64,000 nt of DNA, taken from the NCBI RefSeq assembly GCF_052180215.1, contig NZ_CP197471.1, positions 1,832,001 through 1,896,000 on the forward strand. Reading direction: 5' to 3'. The translations under genes and the position numbers were made by a program. Under the pieces are notes generated by a model that worked only from the letters and a program-made list of their open reading frames with translations, ran no database searches and had not been told where the DNA came from. This DNA is from Pseudoneobacillus sp052180215. GTDB taxonomy: Bacteria; Bacillota; Bacilli; Bacillales; Cytobacillaceae. How positions within the stretch are numbered: position 1 is the stretch's first letter; each line of letters begins with the position of its first letter. Below are positions 54,611-63,509 of the stretch, piece after piece.

Positions 54611-56533
54611 ATGTTTGAATTAAAATTAAACGGTATTAAAAAATATATGGAAGCCACCCTTGTTTTGAAGAATATTACTTTTGAAGTGTATGAAGGCGAA
54701 AAGGTTGGTATCGTAGGTGTAAATGGAAGTGGAAAGAGCACCATTCTTAAATTAATCGCTGGAATAGAGCCGATGAATTATTATCCTGGTTATCCGCAAA
54801 CCTCTAGCTATGGTTATGACGAAGGGTTAATTAACATGTCAAGAGGTGCTACTGCCGCCTACCTTGAGCAAACACCGGTATATCCAGAAGGATTAAAAGT
54901 AATCGATGTTTTAAACATGGCATTTGCGGAAGTGGATGACATTGAAAAGCAAATGCGTGAGTTAGAAGAACAAATGAAATTTTTAGAAGATACGGCTTTG
55001 GAAAGGGTGTTAAACCAATACAGTCATCTCGTTCAATTATTTGATGTAAAAGGCGGTTATGAAAAAGAAGAAAAATTAAGCAAGGTTTGCACCGGTTTGA
55101 AATTTAATGAAAGCTTTTTAAATAGAGATTTTGATTTATTAAGCGGTGGTGAAAAAACGAGAGTAGGACTTGGTAAGCTTTTAATCCATCAACCAGATAT
55201 CTTGTTACTAGATGAGCCGACGAATCATTTAGATATGGATTCGATTGAATGGCTGGAGGGTTATTTGAAGACTTATAAGGGAATGGTCCTTATTGTTTCC
55301 CATGATCGCTATTTTTTAGACAATGTTGTCACGAAGATTGTAGAAGTAGAGGATATGGAATCCATCTCTTATAAAGGTAACTATTCCTCCTTCGTGAGTC
55401 AAAAAGAAGAAAATTTGCGCATTCAATATGAGCATTTTAGAGAACAACAGAAAAAGATTAACAATATGGAAAAAACCGTAATGAGTCTAAGAGATTGGGC
55501 ATTAAGGGGCGGTAACGATAAATTCTTTAGAAGAGCCGCAAGCATCCAAAAGAAGCTCGATAAAATGGAACGAATTGATAAACCCGTTTTTGAGAAAAAG
55601 AATATGAAGCTAGATTTTAAAAATGCTGAGCGTTCTGGAAATGAAACGATCAAAGCAAACGGGCTTTCCAAATGCTTTGAAGATAAAGTTATTTTCAAAA
55701 ATGCAGATGCGATGATTCATTATGGTGAAAGAGTGGGCTTAGTGGGGCCTAATGGCAGTGGGAAAACCACTTTCCTTAAAATGCTTTTAGGTGAGGAGCA
55801 ACCGGACCATGGGGTTGTTAAACTAGGAGCAAGTGTGCTGGCCGCTTATTTACCACAGAAGTTTGTTTTTAAAAATGAAGAACTTACCGTGATCGAAACG
55901 TTTAGAGAGGATATTTCAATCCTGGAAGGAAAGGCAAGGGAATATCTGGCTAAATTCATGTTTTATAAAAGTAGTCCCTATAAGAAGGTCAAGTTTTTAT
56001 CAGGTGGCGAGAGAATTAGATTAAAGTTAGCCATGCTGTTATACCAAGATATCAATTTATTAATACTAGATGAGCCGACCAATCACCTTGATATTGATTC
56101 GATTGAAACCCTTGAAGAAGCGTTAGAGGACTTTAAAGGAACGATTTTCTTTATCTCTCATGACCGTTATTTTATCAATAAAATGGCTGAGCGGATCATT
56201 GCTGTTGAGGACTATAGGCTGAAAAGCTATCTTGGGAATTACGATTATTATAAAAGTGAATTAGAAAAGGAAAATCTGAAGGTAAAGGTAGAGCCTGAGC
56301 CTGTGGTGGTTCGTGAAAAAAATAAGAAACCTGAACCAGTCAAAAAGGGTCCTTCTGAGGAAAAGACTTTAGCCAAGATTGAAAGTATTGAACAAGAAAT
56401 AAAAGAGATTGATGTCGCCATGGCCGTTGACCAGATCAATTATGAAGAGCTAGAAAAGCTATATTCTAGGAAATTGGCATTAAATGATGAATTGGAATCA
56501 GTTATGGATACGTGGATGAATATTAGTAGTTAA
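54611..56533 (+). CDS. ABC-F family ATPase
   Basis: A 640-residue cytosolic protein with two ABC domains and no membrane part. ABC1 has GVNGSGKST, LSGGEKTRVGL and LLLDEPTNHLDM; ABC2 has GPNGSGKTT, LSGGERIRLKL and LILDEPTNHLDI. The linker between them is long and charged (DWALRGGNDKFFRRAASIQKKLDK), as in ABC-F proteins that act on the ribosome, including antibiotic protection proteins. A C-terminal coiled coil follows. Whether it gives resistance cannot be decided. The start is the ATG after AGAAGGAATAGGT; an earlier ATG at 54593 overlaps that site. Confidence 0.92.
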   Translation: MFELKLNGIKKYMEATLVLKNITFEVYEGEKVGIVGVNGSGKSTILKLIAGIEPMNYYPGYPQTSSYGYDEGLINMSRGATAAYLEQTPVYPEGLKVIDVLNMAFAEVDDIEKQMRELEEQMKFLEDTALERVLNQYSHLVQLFDVKGGYEKEEKLSKVCTGLKFNESFLNRDFDLLSGGEKTRVGLGKLLIHQPDILLLDEPTNHLDMDSIEWLEGYLKTYKGMVLIVSHDRYFLDNVVTKIVEVEDMESISYKGNYSSFVSQKEENLRIQYEHFREQQKKINNMEKTVMSLRDWALRGGNDKFFRRAASIQKKLDKMERIDKPVFEKKNMKLDFKNAERSGNETIKANGLSKCFEDKVIFKNADAMIHYGERVGLVGPNGSGKTTFLKMLLGEEQPDHGVVKLGASVLAAYLPQKFVFKNEELTVIETFREDISILEGKAREYLAKFMFYKSSPYKKVKFLSGGERIRLKLAMLLYQDINLLILDEPTNHLDIDSIETLEEALEDFKGTIFFISHDRYFINKMAERIIAVEDYRLKSYLGNYDYYKSELEKENLKVKVEPEPVVVREKNKKPEPVKKGPSEEKTLAKIESIEQEIKEIDVAMAVDQINYEELEKLYSRKLALNDELESVMDTWMNISS

Positions 56534-56534
56534 T

Positions 56535-56575
56535 GATAAAAAAAGACGCTCACTTTGAGCGTCTTTTATTTATAT
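56535..56575 (+). terminator. Terminator after ABC-F
   Basis: AAAGACGCTCA-CTT-TGAGCGTCTTT with further T. Confidence 0.85.
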
Positions 56576-56775
56576 ATAGAAACATACGTTCGATTTATGA
56601 AACAATCAAATTAGAAGGTGAATAATTTCAATTTTCATATTATTAGTATAAAAGATTTGGAAATATAAGTCTATATTTATTCAGAAAATTTATTTAATAT
56701 TGGGATGACTAGGGAATGCTGATTTACTTAGCGGTTTGTATATAGATGACTCGAAAGAAGAGGGGGGTGGATATT

Positions 56776-58017
56776 TTGAAGATACATTCATGGGATACAA
56801 ATTTAAAAATTCGCTTAGTAGGAGAGTCACTGTTTTTCTTATTATACTGGATGTATTTTCCGTTTATTGCTGTTTATTTTAGTAAGGCATTAGGGAATCA
56901 CATGGCAGGTTTGTTAATGACTTTACCTCCAATTATCAACATAATCGGAAGTATGGTGGGTGGTTATTTAACGGATAGAGTGGGAAGACGGCCAGTCATG
57001 TTGATTGGAACTTCTGTTCGGACAGTAATGTTTGCTTTATTTGCGATGCCAGGGTCTTATTGGATTCAATATTTGGCTTTTATTGGTGTAGGATTAGGCG
57101 GTGCATTGTATAGTCCCGCAAATGATGCCATGATAGCCGACCTTGTTCCGCAGAAAGACCGAAAACAAGTGTACGCTACTTTTATGACGACTAATAATAT
57201 TGGTGCGGTGTTAGGCCCGGCCATTGGTGCTTTTTTCTTTTTTCATTATCGAACGGAGCTTTTGTGGACTTGTTCGATTGTTATGCTGATCTATTCTCTG
57301 ATGATCTTTCTTAAAACTCGAGAAACAATGCCGAATCAACATATTTCGTCTCCTCGATTAACGGGCATTGGTGCTGCTGTAAAAGAACAATGGAAAGGGT
57401 ATGGAAGCATACTTCGTGATAAGGTTTTTATCCTCTATATATTAGGAGGCGTATTTTCAACTATAGCTATCATGCAATTAGATTTATATTTGGCTATTTA
57501 TGTGACTGAATTTGTTCCATCACAGCCGCTATTTACTTGGGGAGATTGGTCGAATATGTTGAGTAGCACAGAAGTTTTGGGTTGGGTATTGGGGTTAAAT
57601 GGTCTGTTGTTTGTGCTATTTATCATGCCGGTTACGAAGTGGTTGAAAAACTGGAAGGATCGAAATGTTTTTATCCTTTCGAGCATCTTGGCAGGGGTGG
57701 GCATGTTTTTAGTTGGACTTACCACGAATATTTGGATTCTGTTTGTATTAACCATCATTTTTACCTTTGGAGAAATAGTTCGTGCACCGGTCGCCACAAA
57801 CTTTGTCAGTGACTATGCTCCAGAAAATGCAAGAGGGCAATATATGGGAGCTTCAAGTTTACAATACACTTTTGGAAGATTTTTAGCCCCTGTTACTGTT
57901 TTTTTATCGGCATGGGTGCCGTCGATGGGTGTTTTCAGCTTGATATTAATTAGTGCGATTCTTAGTGGGGTTTTTTATATCAAACTTTATAAAATGGATG
58001 TAAAAAGAGCAAATTAA
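56776..58017 (+). CDS. MFS transporter
   Basis: A 413-residue transporter with twelve membrane segments. Motif A is GGYLTDRVGRRPVML, and the second half contains WLKNWKDRNVFIL. It belongs to the drug-proton-antiporter-like MFS proteins of Bacillus (YttB-like). The substrate is unknown. The start is TTG seven bases after AGGGGGGTGG. Its terminator and a tandem repeat array follow. Confidence 0.91.
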   Translation: MKIHSWDTNLKIRLVGESLFFLLYWMYFPFIAVYFSKALGNHMAGLLMTLPPIINIIGSMVGGYLTDRVGRRPVMLIGTSVRTVMFALFAMPGSYWIQYLAFIGVGLGGALYSPANDAMIADLVPQKDRKQVYATFMTTNNIGAVLGPAIGAFFFFHYRTELLWTCSIVMLIYSLMIFLKTRETMPNQHISSPRLTGIGAAVKEQWKGYGSILRDKVFILYILGGVFSTIAIMQLDLYLAIYVTEFVPSQPLFTWGDWSNMLSSTEVLGWVLGLNGLLFVLFIMPVTKWLKNWKDRNVFILSSILAGVGMFLVGLTTNIWILFVLTIIFTFGEIVRAPVATNFVSDYAPENARGQYMGASSLQYTFGRFLAPVTVFLSAWVPSMGVFSLILISAILSGVFYIKLYKMDVKRAN

Positions 58018-58027
58018 AGATATTGTT

Positions 58028-58062
58028 ATGAGGGCTTACAAATTTGTAAGTCCTTTTAATTT
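58028..58062 (+). terminator. Terminator after the MFS gene
   Basis: AGGGCTTACAAATTTGTAAGTCCTTTT is a palindromic stem ending in T. Confidence 0.75.
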
Positions 58063-58078
58063 GTTTAAGAGAAGTGAT

Positions 58079-58370
58079 TGTCCGATTGAGCGGGTGTATT
58101 GGACATTTTGGTGGTTGTATGAAAGTGTAATGTCCGATAGAGCGGGTGTATTGGACAGTTTGGACGTTGTTTGAAAGTGTAATGTCCGATAGAGCGGGTG
58201 TATTGGACATTTTGGTGGTTGTATGAAAGTGTAATGTCCGATAGAGCGGGTGTATTGGACAGTTTGGTCGGTGTATGAAAGTGTATTGTCCGACAGAGCG
58301 AGTGTATTGGACAGTTTGGATGATGTAAGAAAATGTATTGTCCGATAGAGCGGGTGTAATGGACAGTTTG
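58079..58370. repeat. 52-bp tandem repeat array, 5.6 copies
   Basis: Five full units (58079, 58131, 58183, 58235, 58287) and a partial one from 58339. Each begins TGTCCGATAGAGCGGGTGTA and continues TTGGACA(G/T)TTTGG. TGTCCGAT and ATTGGACA in every unit can pair, making a row of six small hairpins. Unit-to-unit differences are few. It is not a CRISPR, since there are no unique spacers. Confidence 0.9.
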
Positions 58371-58490
58371 ATTTTAAATTTAGAAGTAAATCTGAATTCT
58401 AGTATTTTATTTATAGATATTGTTTACAATTTTACTCCGATAAGAGTATGATATTAAAGGTAAATCCCAAGGAGAAGGAGTTGAACGTTT

Positions 58491-58613
58491 TTGAGTAATC
58501 GAAGTAGCTTAGAACCTGAACCCGATTCGACATATGGGGAAGTCATGAACAAACTATTCCTCAAGAGATTGATTACGTTCAAACACATCAACTCTTTTGA
58601 CTATCAGGGGTAA
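58491..58613 (+). CDS. Possible 40-residue protein upstream of CorA-like gene
   Basis: The frame opens at TTG 58491 and codes a 40-residue peptide beginning MSNRSSLEPEPDSTYGEVMN and ending INSFDYQG. AAGGAGAAGGAG lies 10 to 20 bases upstream, but an earlier TTG nearer to it gives only five codons. It is hydrophilic and unlike known families. It might be a small gene, a leader peptide of the transporter 40 bases downstream, or a remnant. Confidence 0.4.
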   Translation: MSNRSSLEPEPDSTYGEVMNKLFLKRLITFKHINSFDYQG

Positions 58614-58652
58614 TTTAATTTTTGACTTCCTTGCCAAAAAGGAGGTTACAAA

Positions 58653-59591
58653 ATGAAAAAGATTTATTTAACCGATGAAAATGGAACGCTTCAAGAAATA
58701 AACGATATTGCGAATGGTTGTTGGATTAATCTCGTAGCTCCAACCGATCAAGAAATTAATCAAATTGCCGACCAACTAGATATTCCATTGGATTTTCTAA
58801 AAGACCCTTTGGATGAAGAGGAAAGATCCCGAATTGAAAAAGATAATGGAACTGTCCTTATTATCGTAAACACACCTTTATTATCAAAGGATGAAAATGG
58901 ACTTCCAATTTATGATACGATACCTTTAGGGATGATTATCACGAACGAATGCTTTATTACTATTTGTTTGAAAGATAATCCGTTAGTTCATGTGTTTGCG
59001 CAAAATAAAGTGAAGCAATTTTTTACTTATAAAAAAACACGGTTTTCATTCCAAATCCTATATTTGATCTCTACTTATTTTTTAAAGTACCTGAAACAAA
59101 TTATCAAAAAGACGGACAAAATTGAAAACGAATTGCATCAATCGATGAAAAATAAGGAGCTCTTTTCCTTATTAAATATGCAAAAAAGTTTGGTTTACTT
59201 TACGACATCCTTGAAATCAAACAATATTGTTATGCAAAAAATGTTAAAGAGTAATTATCTGAAAATCTATGAAGACGATCAGGAATTATTAGAAGATGTC
59301 ATTATTGAAAATCAGCAAGCAATTGAAATGGCCGAAACTCATACCACGATCTTAAGTGGAATGATGGACGCTTTTGCATCTGTCATCTCAAATAACGTCA
59401 ATATCGTGATGAAGTTTTTAACATCTATTACGATTATCATGGCTTTACCAACAATGGTTGCTAGCTTTTACGGCATGAACGTACCGGTTCCGTTTCAAGA
59501 TTACCCGCATTCATTTTTAATTGCTATTATTATTTCCGTTATTTTAGCGAGTGTAACAGCACTGATTTTTTGGAAAAAAAGGTTTTTTTAG
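58653..59591 (+). CDS. CorA-like magnesium/divalent cation transporter
   Basis: A 312-residue protein of the CorA/2-TM-GxN family. The large N-terminal cytosolic funnel (residues 1-250) is followed by two membrane helices near the C-terminus; the pore motif is FYGMNVPVP (GMN). The family helix ENQQAIEMAETHTTILSGMMDAFASVISNN is evident. AAGGAGG precedes the ATG. It probably moves Mg2+ or Co2+. No magnesium riboswitch was recognised upstream. Confidence 0.93.
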   Translation: MKKIYLTDENGTLQEINDIANGCWINLVAPTDQEINQIADQLDIPLDFLKDPLDEEERSRIEKDNGTVLIIVNTPLLSKDENGLPIYDTIPLGMIITNECFITICLKDNPLVHVFAQNKVKQFFTYKKTRFSFQILYLISTYFLKYLKQIIKKTDKIENELHQSMKNKELFSLLNMQKSLVYFTTSLKSNNIVMQKMLKSNYLKIYEDDQELLEDVIIENQQAIEMAETHTTILSGMMDAFASVISNNVNIVMKFLTSITIIMALPTMVASFYGMNVPVPFQDYPHSFLIAIIISVILASVTALIFWKKRFF

Positions 59592-59597
59592 TCTCGC

Positions 59598-59627
59598 TTG
59601 AATATAGATAAATCACTGCTTTATAAT
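59598..59627 (+). promoter_or_regulatory. Promoter of the fluoride-regulated crcB operon
   Basis: TTGAAT (59598-59603) and TATAAT (59622-59627) with an 18-base spacer, just before the riboswitch. Confidence 0.7.
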
Positions 59628-59637
59628 AAATATAGAT

Positions 59638-59730
59638 ATAATCGGCGATGGAGTTCGCCATAACCGCCTATAAAGACTAATGACTCCTACTAGTAATTTG
59701 TTATGATTACTGGTAGGGGTCTGTTTTTTT
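59638..59730 (+). promoter_or_regulatory. Fluoride (crcB) riboswitch
   Basis: The aptamer reads GGCGATGGAGTTCGCCATAA, then CCGCC...GACTAATGACTCCTAC, which matches the fluoride riboswitch consensus closely. It is followed by a terminator formed by CCTACTAGTAAT / ATTACTGGTAGG and a run of seven T. Fluoride binding stabilises the aptamer and prevents termination, switching on the two channel genes downstream. Confidence 0.93.
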
Positions 59731-59758
59731 GGAAACCGTTAGACGTGGGAGGAACATG

Positions 59759-60154
59759 ATGAATATTATTGCAGTTGGAATAGGTGGTTTTGTTGGAGCT
59801 GTCTTAAGGTATTTGGTTGGGAAAGGGATTCCTGCACCAAATGGCTTTCCATTAGGAACCTTAGTGATTAATCTCTTAGGATGTTTATTTTTGGCATGGT
59901 TTTTTACGATTACCACAAAAGGGTGGAAAATAAACCCTAATTTAAAATTAGCAATTGGAACTGGTTTCACTGGAGCCTTTACAACTTTTTCAACCTTTTC
60001 TGTTGAAACATTAAATCTTATACAAAATTATCAAACGGTCCTTGCGTTTCTCTATGTATTATTAAGTATTTTGGGAGGGATTGCGCTAGCTATACTTGGT
60101 GCAAAGCTAGGTGCTGTACGTTCTGAAACGGTTGTGAAAGGAGAAACAAAATAA
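59759..60154 (+). CDS. crcB: Fluoride efflux channel CrcB/Fluc, first subunit
   Basis: A 131-residue membrane protein with four helices, exporting fluoride. The motifs GGFVGAVLRYLVG, GTLVINLLGCLFLAW and GTGFTGAFTTFSTFSVE (with the pore TFSTFS) are typical. In Bacillus two different CrcB proteins form the dual-topology channel. The ATG at 59759 follows GGGAGGA; the preceding ATG is too close. It overlaps its partner by the TAATG junction. Confidence 0.94.
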   Translation: MNIIAVGIGGFVGAVLRYLVGKGIPAPNGFPLGTLVINLLGCLFLAWFFTITTKGWKINPNLKLAIGTGFTGAFTTFSTFSVETLNLIQNYQTVLAFLYVLLSILGGIALAILGAKLGAVRSETVVKGETK

Positions 60155-60519
60155 TGTTATTCGCAGGCATTGGTGGAATATTTGGGGCCATAACTAGATT
60201 TCTCCTTGGGAAATGGATTTCTAGCAAGACAAGTAATGTACTTCCGTTTGGAACATGGGTCATTAACCTCACTGGTTCATTTGTGCTTGGACTTTTAGCA
60301 TTTCTACATCAAGGACTTTTTATGCCAAATTGGGTGTGGTTATTATGTGGCACAGGATTTCTTGGGGCGTATACGACGTTTTCAACCTTTGGATACGAAA
60401 CCCTTCAAATGATAGAAAATAAAGTATACAAAAAAGCTTTATTTTATGTCAGCAGCTCGGTTGTATTAGGAGTTCTTTTCGCAGGGATTGGATGGGTTTT
60501 GGCCGAATGGATGATGTAA
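60154..60519 (+). CDS. crcB: Fluoride efflux channel CrcB/Fluc, second subunit
   Basis: A 121-residue partner of the previous gene, with the same fold: GGIFGAITRFLLGKWI, GTWVINLTGSFVLG and GTGFLGAYTTFSTFGYE. Its ATG shares an A with the stop of the first crcB (TAATG), so the two are translated together under the fluoride riboswitch. A terminator follows. Confidence 0.94.
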   Translation: MLFAGIGGIFGAITRFLLGKWISSKTSNVLPFGTWVINLTGSFVLGLLAFLHQGLFMPNWVWLLCGTGFLGAYTTFSTFGYETLQMIENKVYKKALFYVSSSVVLGVLFAGIGWVLAEWMM

Positions 60520-60526
60520 CCGTACA

Positions 60527-60562
60527 TAAAATGCTTAACCTCACATGGGGTTAAGCATTTTT
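60527..60562 (+). terminator. Terminator after the crcB pair
   Basis: ATGCTTAACC-TCACAT-GGGTTAAGCAT and TTTTTT. Confidence 0.85.
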
Positions 60563-60660
60563 TTTATCCAGAATAATATGATATTCATTTTACAAACTAT
60601 AAATAGATAGGAAATGTTCTATTCATATCTTGTTATATTTCAATGAAAGGATATAAAAAA

Positions 60661-61662
60661 ATGAAAAAAAGCTTTGTGTTTATTATTAGTTTGCTTTTGT
60701 TTCTGCAAATGAATCTATCCTCTGCTCTAGCTGCAAACAATCCAAGAAATATCTATGAGGTCAGATCAGGGGACTACCTTTGGAAAATAGCCCAAACCTA
60801 TGAAACATCAGTTGCAGACTTAAAGTTATTCAACGGGTTACAATCGGATTTGATATTCGTTGGACAAAAATTAAGAGTTCCTATTTCGTATGAAGTGGTT
60901 CCGGGGGATACTCTTTGGCAGCTTTCACAATCATTTACTTCTACAGTCCCGTTAATAAAATCAGCGAATGGGCTGACATCCAATATGATTTATGTTGGTC
61001 AAAAGTTAAAGATTCCTCCGAAGAAGTTGACCATGGATGGTAAGTTTATTTTAATGACGAGAGATGAATTCAAGGATTGGATATTTAATCAAAAGTTCAC
61101 ACGTAAAGTGGGTAAGGTCCAACAACATCATACGTATCAACCGAATTATCAGTCGTTTAATGGCTCCAATCATTTCTCTTTAATGAAGGGAATGGAAGAC
61201 TATCACATTAATGGAATGAACTGGAGTATGATAAGCCAACAAATTACTACTTTTCCAGATGGAAAGTTAGTGGTAGGAAGACCGTTTGATATCGCGCCTG
61301 AAGGGTCATTTGGATTACAGAATAAATCTGCTATGCATGCCATAGAAGTGGATGCGTTAGCGATTGAAAATGTAGGAAACTTTGATGCAAATCAAATGAC
61401 TGCCGAGCAAAGGGAAACCATTGTAACGGTTACAGCTTTATTGATGATAAAATACGGGTTAACACCTAACATTGACAGCATTACTTACCATCATTGGTGG
61501 GATATTAATTCAGGCGAAAGGGTGTTAGATCATAGTGAAGGACATCCTGTTAAGACGTGTCCTGGAACACAGTTTTTCGGTGGTAATTCCACAACAGCTG
61601 CAAAAAATAATTTCTATCCATTAGTTGCTAAAAAAATGCAAGAGATTTTAGCATCAATGTAA
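60661..61662 (+). CDS. N-acetylmuramoyl-L-alanine amidase with two LysM domains
   Basis: A 333-residue exported cell-wall hydrolase. A signal peptide (FIISLLLFLQMNLSSALA) is followed by two LysM repeats (YEVRSGDYLWKIAQTYETSV and YEVVPGDTLWQLSQSF) for peptidoglycan binding. The C-terminal domain from about residue 125 is amidase_2-like, with the zinc-type residues in QQHHTYQP, HAIEVD, HHWWD and HPVKTCPG. The ATG at 60661 has AAAGGA nine bases upstream. It cuts the stem-peptide bond in peptidoglycan. Confidence 0.92.
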   Translation: MKKSFVFIISLLLFLQMNLSSALAANNPRNIYEVRSGDYLWKIAQTYETSVADLKLFNGLQSDLIFVGQKLRVPISYEVVPGDTLWQLSQSFTSTVPLIKSANGLTSNMIYVGQKLKIPPKKLTMDGKFILMTRDEFKDWIFNQKFTRKVGKVQQHHTYQPNYQSFNGSNHFSLMKGMEDYHINGMNWSMISQQITTFPDGKLVVGRPFDIAPEGSFGLQNKSAMHAIEVDALAIENVGNFDANQMTAEQRETIVTVTALLMIKYGLTPNIDSITYHHWWDINSGERVLDHSEGHPVKTCPGTQFFGGNSTTAAKNNFYPLVAKKMQEILASM

Positions 61663-61665
61663 TAG

Positions 61666-61705
61666 TGATAAAAGGACCTCTTAGTAGGTCCTTTTATATT
61701 TGGAG
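61666..61705 (+). terminator. Terminator after the amidase gene
   Basis: AAAAGGACCT-CTTAGT-AGGTCCTTTT with T-rich continuation. Confidence 0.82.
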
Positions 61706-61718
61706 TTATGTTTATGTT

Positions 61719-61905
61719 TTATAGGACACAGGTTCCGCTATTTTCGTAAAATTGACGTTTTATCATGGGTTATAGGACACAGGTTCCGTTATTGACCATA
61801 TTTCATTGAAAAAAGATGTATTTCAAGGGCATTAACGGAACCATAGTCCGATAATCCTCAAAAAACAAGCAATTTTTAAAAATAACGGATCGTGTGTCCG
61901 ATAAA
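61719..61905. repeat. Quasi-palindromic TCCGTTAT repeat, copy at 61.7 kb
   Basis: Two forward units ATAGGACACAGGTTCCG(C/T)TAT and two reversed units (TTAACGGAACCATAGTCCGA, AATAACGGATCGTGTGTCCG). It has the same plan and spacing as the 50.4-kb copy and the interior of the 3.3-kb element. Confidence 0.7.
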
Positions 61906-61919
61906 CTGAATGCTTCTAA

Positions 61920-62222
61920 TTATAAGTAAGTATACGAGATTCTTGGATCAGAGTTGATGATAATTTTTCCCTCTTTTTCTTCAATACCGACTCTAAAGGT
62001 GTTTGGGTTCCCTAAAATAGATATGTCAGCAAATGATGGTGAGTCAGGGTTATCTTGAATTATTAGTTTAGATTGGATATAAGTGCGTTTGCCAAGCCCA
62101 AAACGACGTAAGATATTTTTGTGTTTGGCTTCACAGAAAATGGTTTCATGTAAACTTTTATCTGTTAATTCTTTTCCAATCAGTAAACCCAATCTTTCAA
62201 TAATATCAGGGTTGTTAATCAT
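61920..62222 (-). CDS. Unknown protein, about 100 residues
   Basis: A soluble, mixed protein: ERLGLLIGKELTDKSLHE, then FCEAKHKNILRRFGLGKRTY, and a beta-rich end GIEEKEGKIIINSDPRIS. The start is the ATG at 62222, nine bases after AAAGGA; a TTG further up is the alternative. I recognise no family. It sits alone between a repeat and the HEFGH gene. Confidence 0.6.
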   Translation of the reverse strand: MINNPDIIERLGLLIGKELTDKSLHETIFCEAKHKNILRRFGLGKRTYIQSKLIIQDNPDSPSFADISILGNPNTFRVGIEEKEGKIIINSDPRISYTYL

Positions 62223-62239
62223 AAAAATCGTTCCTTTCA

Positions 62240-62525
62240 AAAGCTTAACTGTCTTTACTATACAACCATTTTATAGATATGAAAATATTAGCTCAAGAAT
62301 ATGTTTTAAATATTGGTTCATTTATGAGTGGTAATCTAAAAGGTATTTACAATTAAATAAGGAATTACTAAAAATTGACAGTTTATGACGTGTTATTTAT
62401 TCTTGTGATGAAGATAAATGACATTTCATCTAATTTATAAATTGCAAGTTTTTATGAAAGTTGATCTTTTGCATACTGAGATAGTTTACGATAAAAGAAT
62501 TATTCTCAAATTTTATCAGGAGGTA
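62240..62525. other. Intergenic region between divergent genes
   Basis: About 290 AT-rich bases. An ORF of 25 codons (ATG near 62280, starting MKILAQEYVLNIG) has no ribosome binding site. I see nothing I can support as a gene. Confidence 0.35.
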
Positions 62526-62530
62526 TAAAA

Positions 62531-63385
62531 TTGAAAATCATTGATACAATCCCATTCTTTATAGATAACTATCATCCTACAGTTAGTTTTTTAAAAACCT
62601 ATTACAGTGAATACCCAACGATCTTCAGTGAGTATTTTTCTTATCATTGTAAAGATACAGAGGAACGACATCAGCAATCGATAGCAAAATATCCTGACCA
62701 CTTTTCATCAATAAAGGAAGTATATAAATACATTGTCCCGATTATAAAAGAAGTTGTTGCGGAATACGAAAGACTGTATGAAATTACGTTTCCTATTGAA
62801 GTCAATTTAATAGTAGGTGGGTTTGGTTCCAATGCATTTACACACAGGCAAATCATTCCTAATATTACCTTTGCACTAGAAAAATTATCCCCTGTACCTG
62901 ACCACTTAAGGACGATTGTTGCTCATGAATTCGGTCATGCTGCCCATAATATTATTTCAAATGATAATGGTATAGACTGGAATAAGATAAAATGGGATAA
63001 CCCGTTGACGTGGCTTTATCAAGAAGGAGCGGCCACTCATTTTTCCCGCCGAACCGCACCGGGATTGGAACCTTCTATTTATTTTTCCTATAATTCAGAA
63101 GGGAAAGACTGGTTAACTTTTGCAGAGAAGAATATAAAAGAAATCAAAAAATCCTTTGCTAAAGATTTATTAACAGAAACATCGCTATCTATATTTCGTG
63201 AATGGTTTTCAATTAACGGAGGGAATAAATATGGTTTTAGTAGACTAGGTTATTTTCTCGGTGATTTGTTTTTTCAAAGTCAGGTAAGAACACGTGGTGA
63301 GATGGACGCTATTATTGCTTGGGGAAAATGTGATTTCCATAAACTGGTTAGTAAATGGTTGGTTCAAGAGGCTGAACAATATTAA
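62531..63385 (+). CDS. HEFGH zinc metalloprotein, DUF2268-like
   Basis: A 284-residue probable metallopeptidase. The zinc motif is H132-E-F-G-H136 in IVAHEFGHAAHN, and a downstream glutamate, E165 in WLYQEGAATHF, could be the third ligand, as in gluzincins. The spacing of 29 residues from HEFGH is in the usual range. No signal peptide is seen. It resembles DUF2268/YjaZ-type predicted proteases, but the assignment is tentative. The start is TTG with AGGAGG upstream. Confidence 0.75.
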   Translation: MKIIDTIPFFIDNYHPTVSFLKTYYSEYPTIFSEYFSYHCKDTEERHQQSIAKYPDHFSSIKEVYKYIVPIIKEVVAEYERLYEITFPIEVNLIVGGFGSNAFTHRQIIPNITFALEKLSPVPDHLRTIVAHEFGHAAHNIISNDNGIDWNKIKWDNPLTWLYQEGAATHFSRRTAPGLEPSIYFSYNSEGKDWLTFAEKNIKEIKKSFAKDLLTETSLSIFREWFSINGGNKYGFSRLGYFLGDLFFQSQVRTRGEMDAIIAWGKCDFHKLVSKWLVQEAEQY

Positions 63386-63509
63386 AAAAATGGATCCCAT
63401 TGTTATGCCTTTTTAAGAGGTAATTCAGGTTACTTGACTGAGTAACAGGATAAATATTACAATTGAAATCCGTTGTTTTACTATTTTCATATGGAACGGA
63501 GTAAATTTT

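Noticed and set aside
58079..58370. CRISPR array
   Set aside because: The 52-bp units follow each other without unique spacers and no cas genes are present.
58440..58652. M-box (magnesium) riboswitch before the CorA-like gene
   Set aside because: The conserved M-box core is not visible and no terminator precedes the gene.
62281..62357. 25-codon ORF MKILAQEYVLNIG...
   Set aside because: No ribosome binding site and no sign of conservation.
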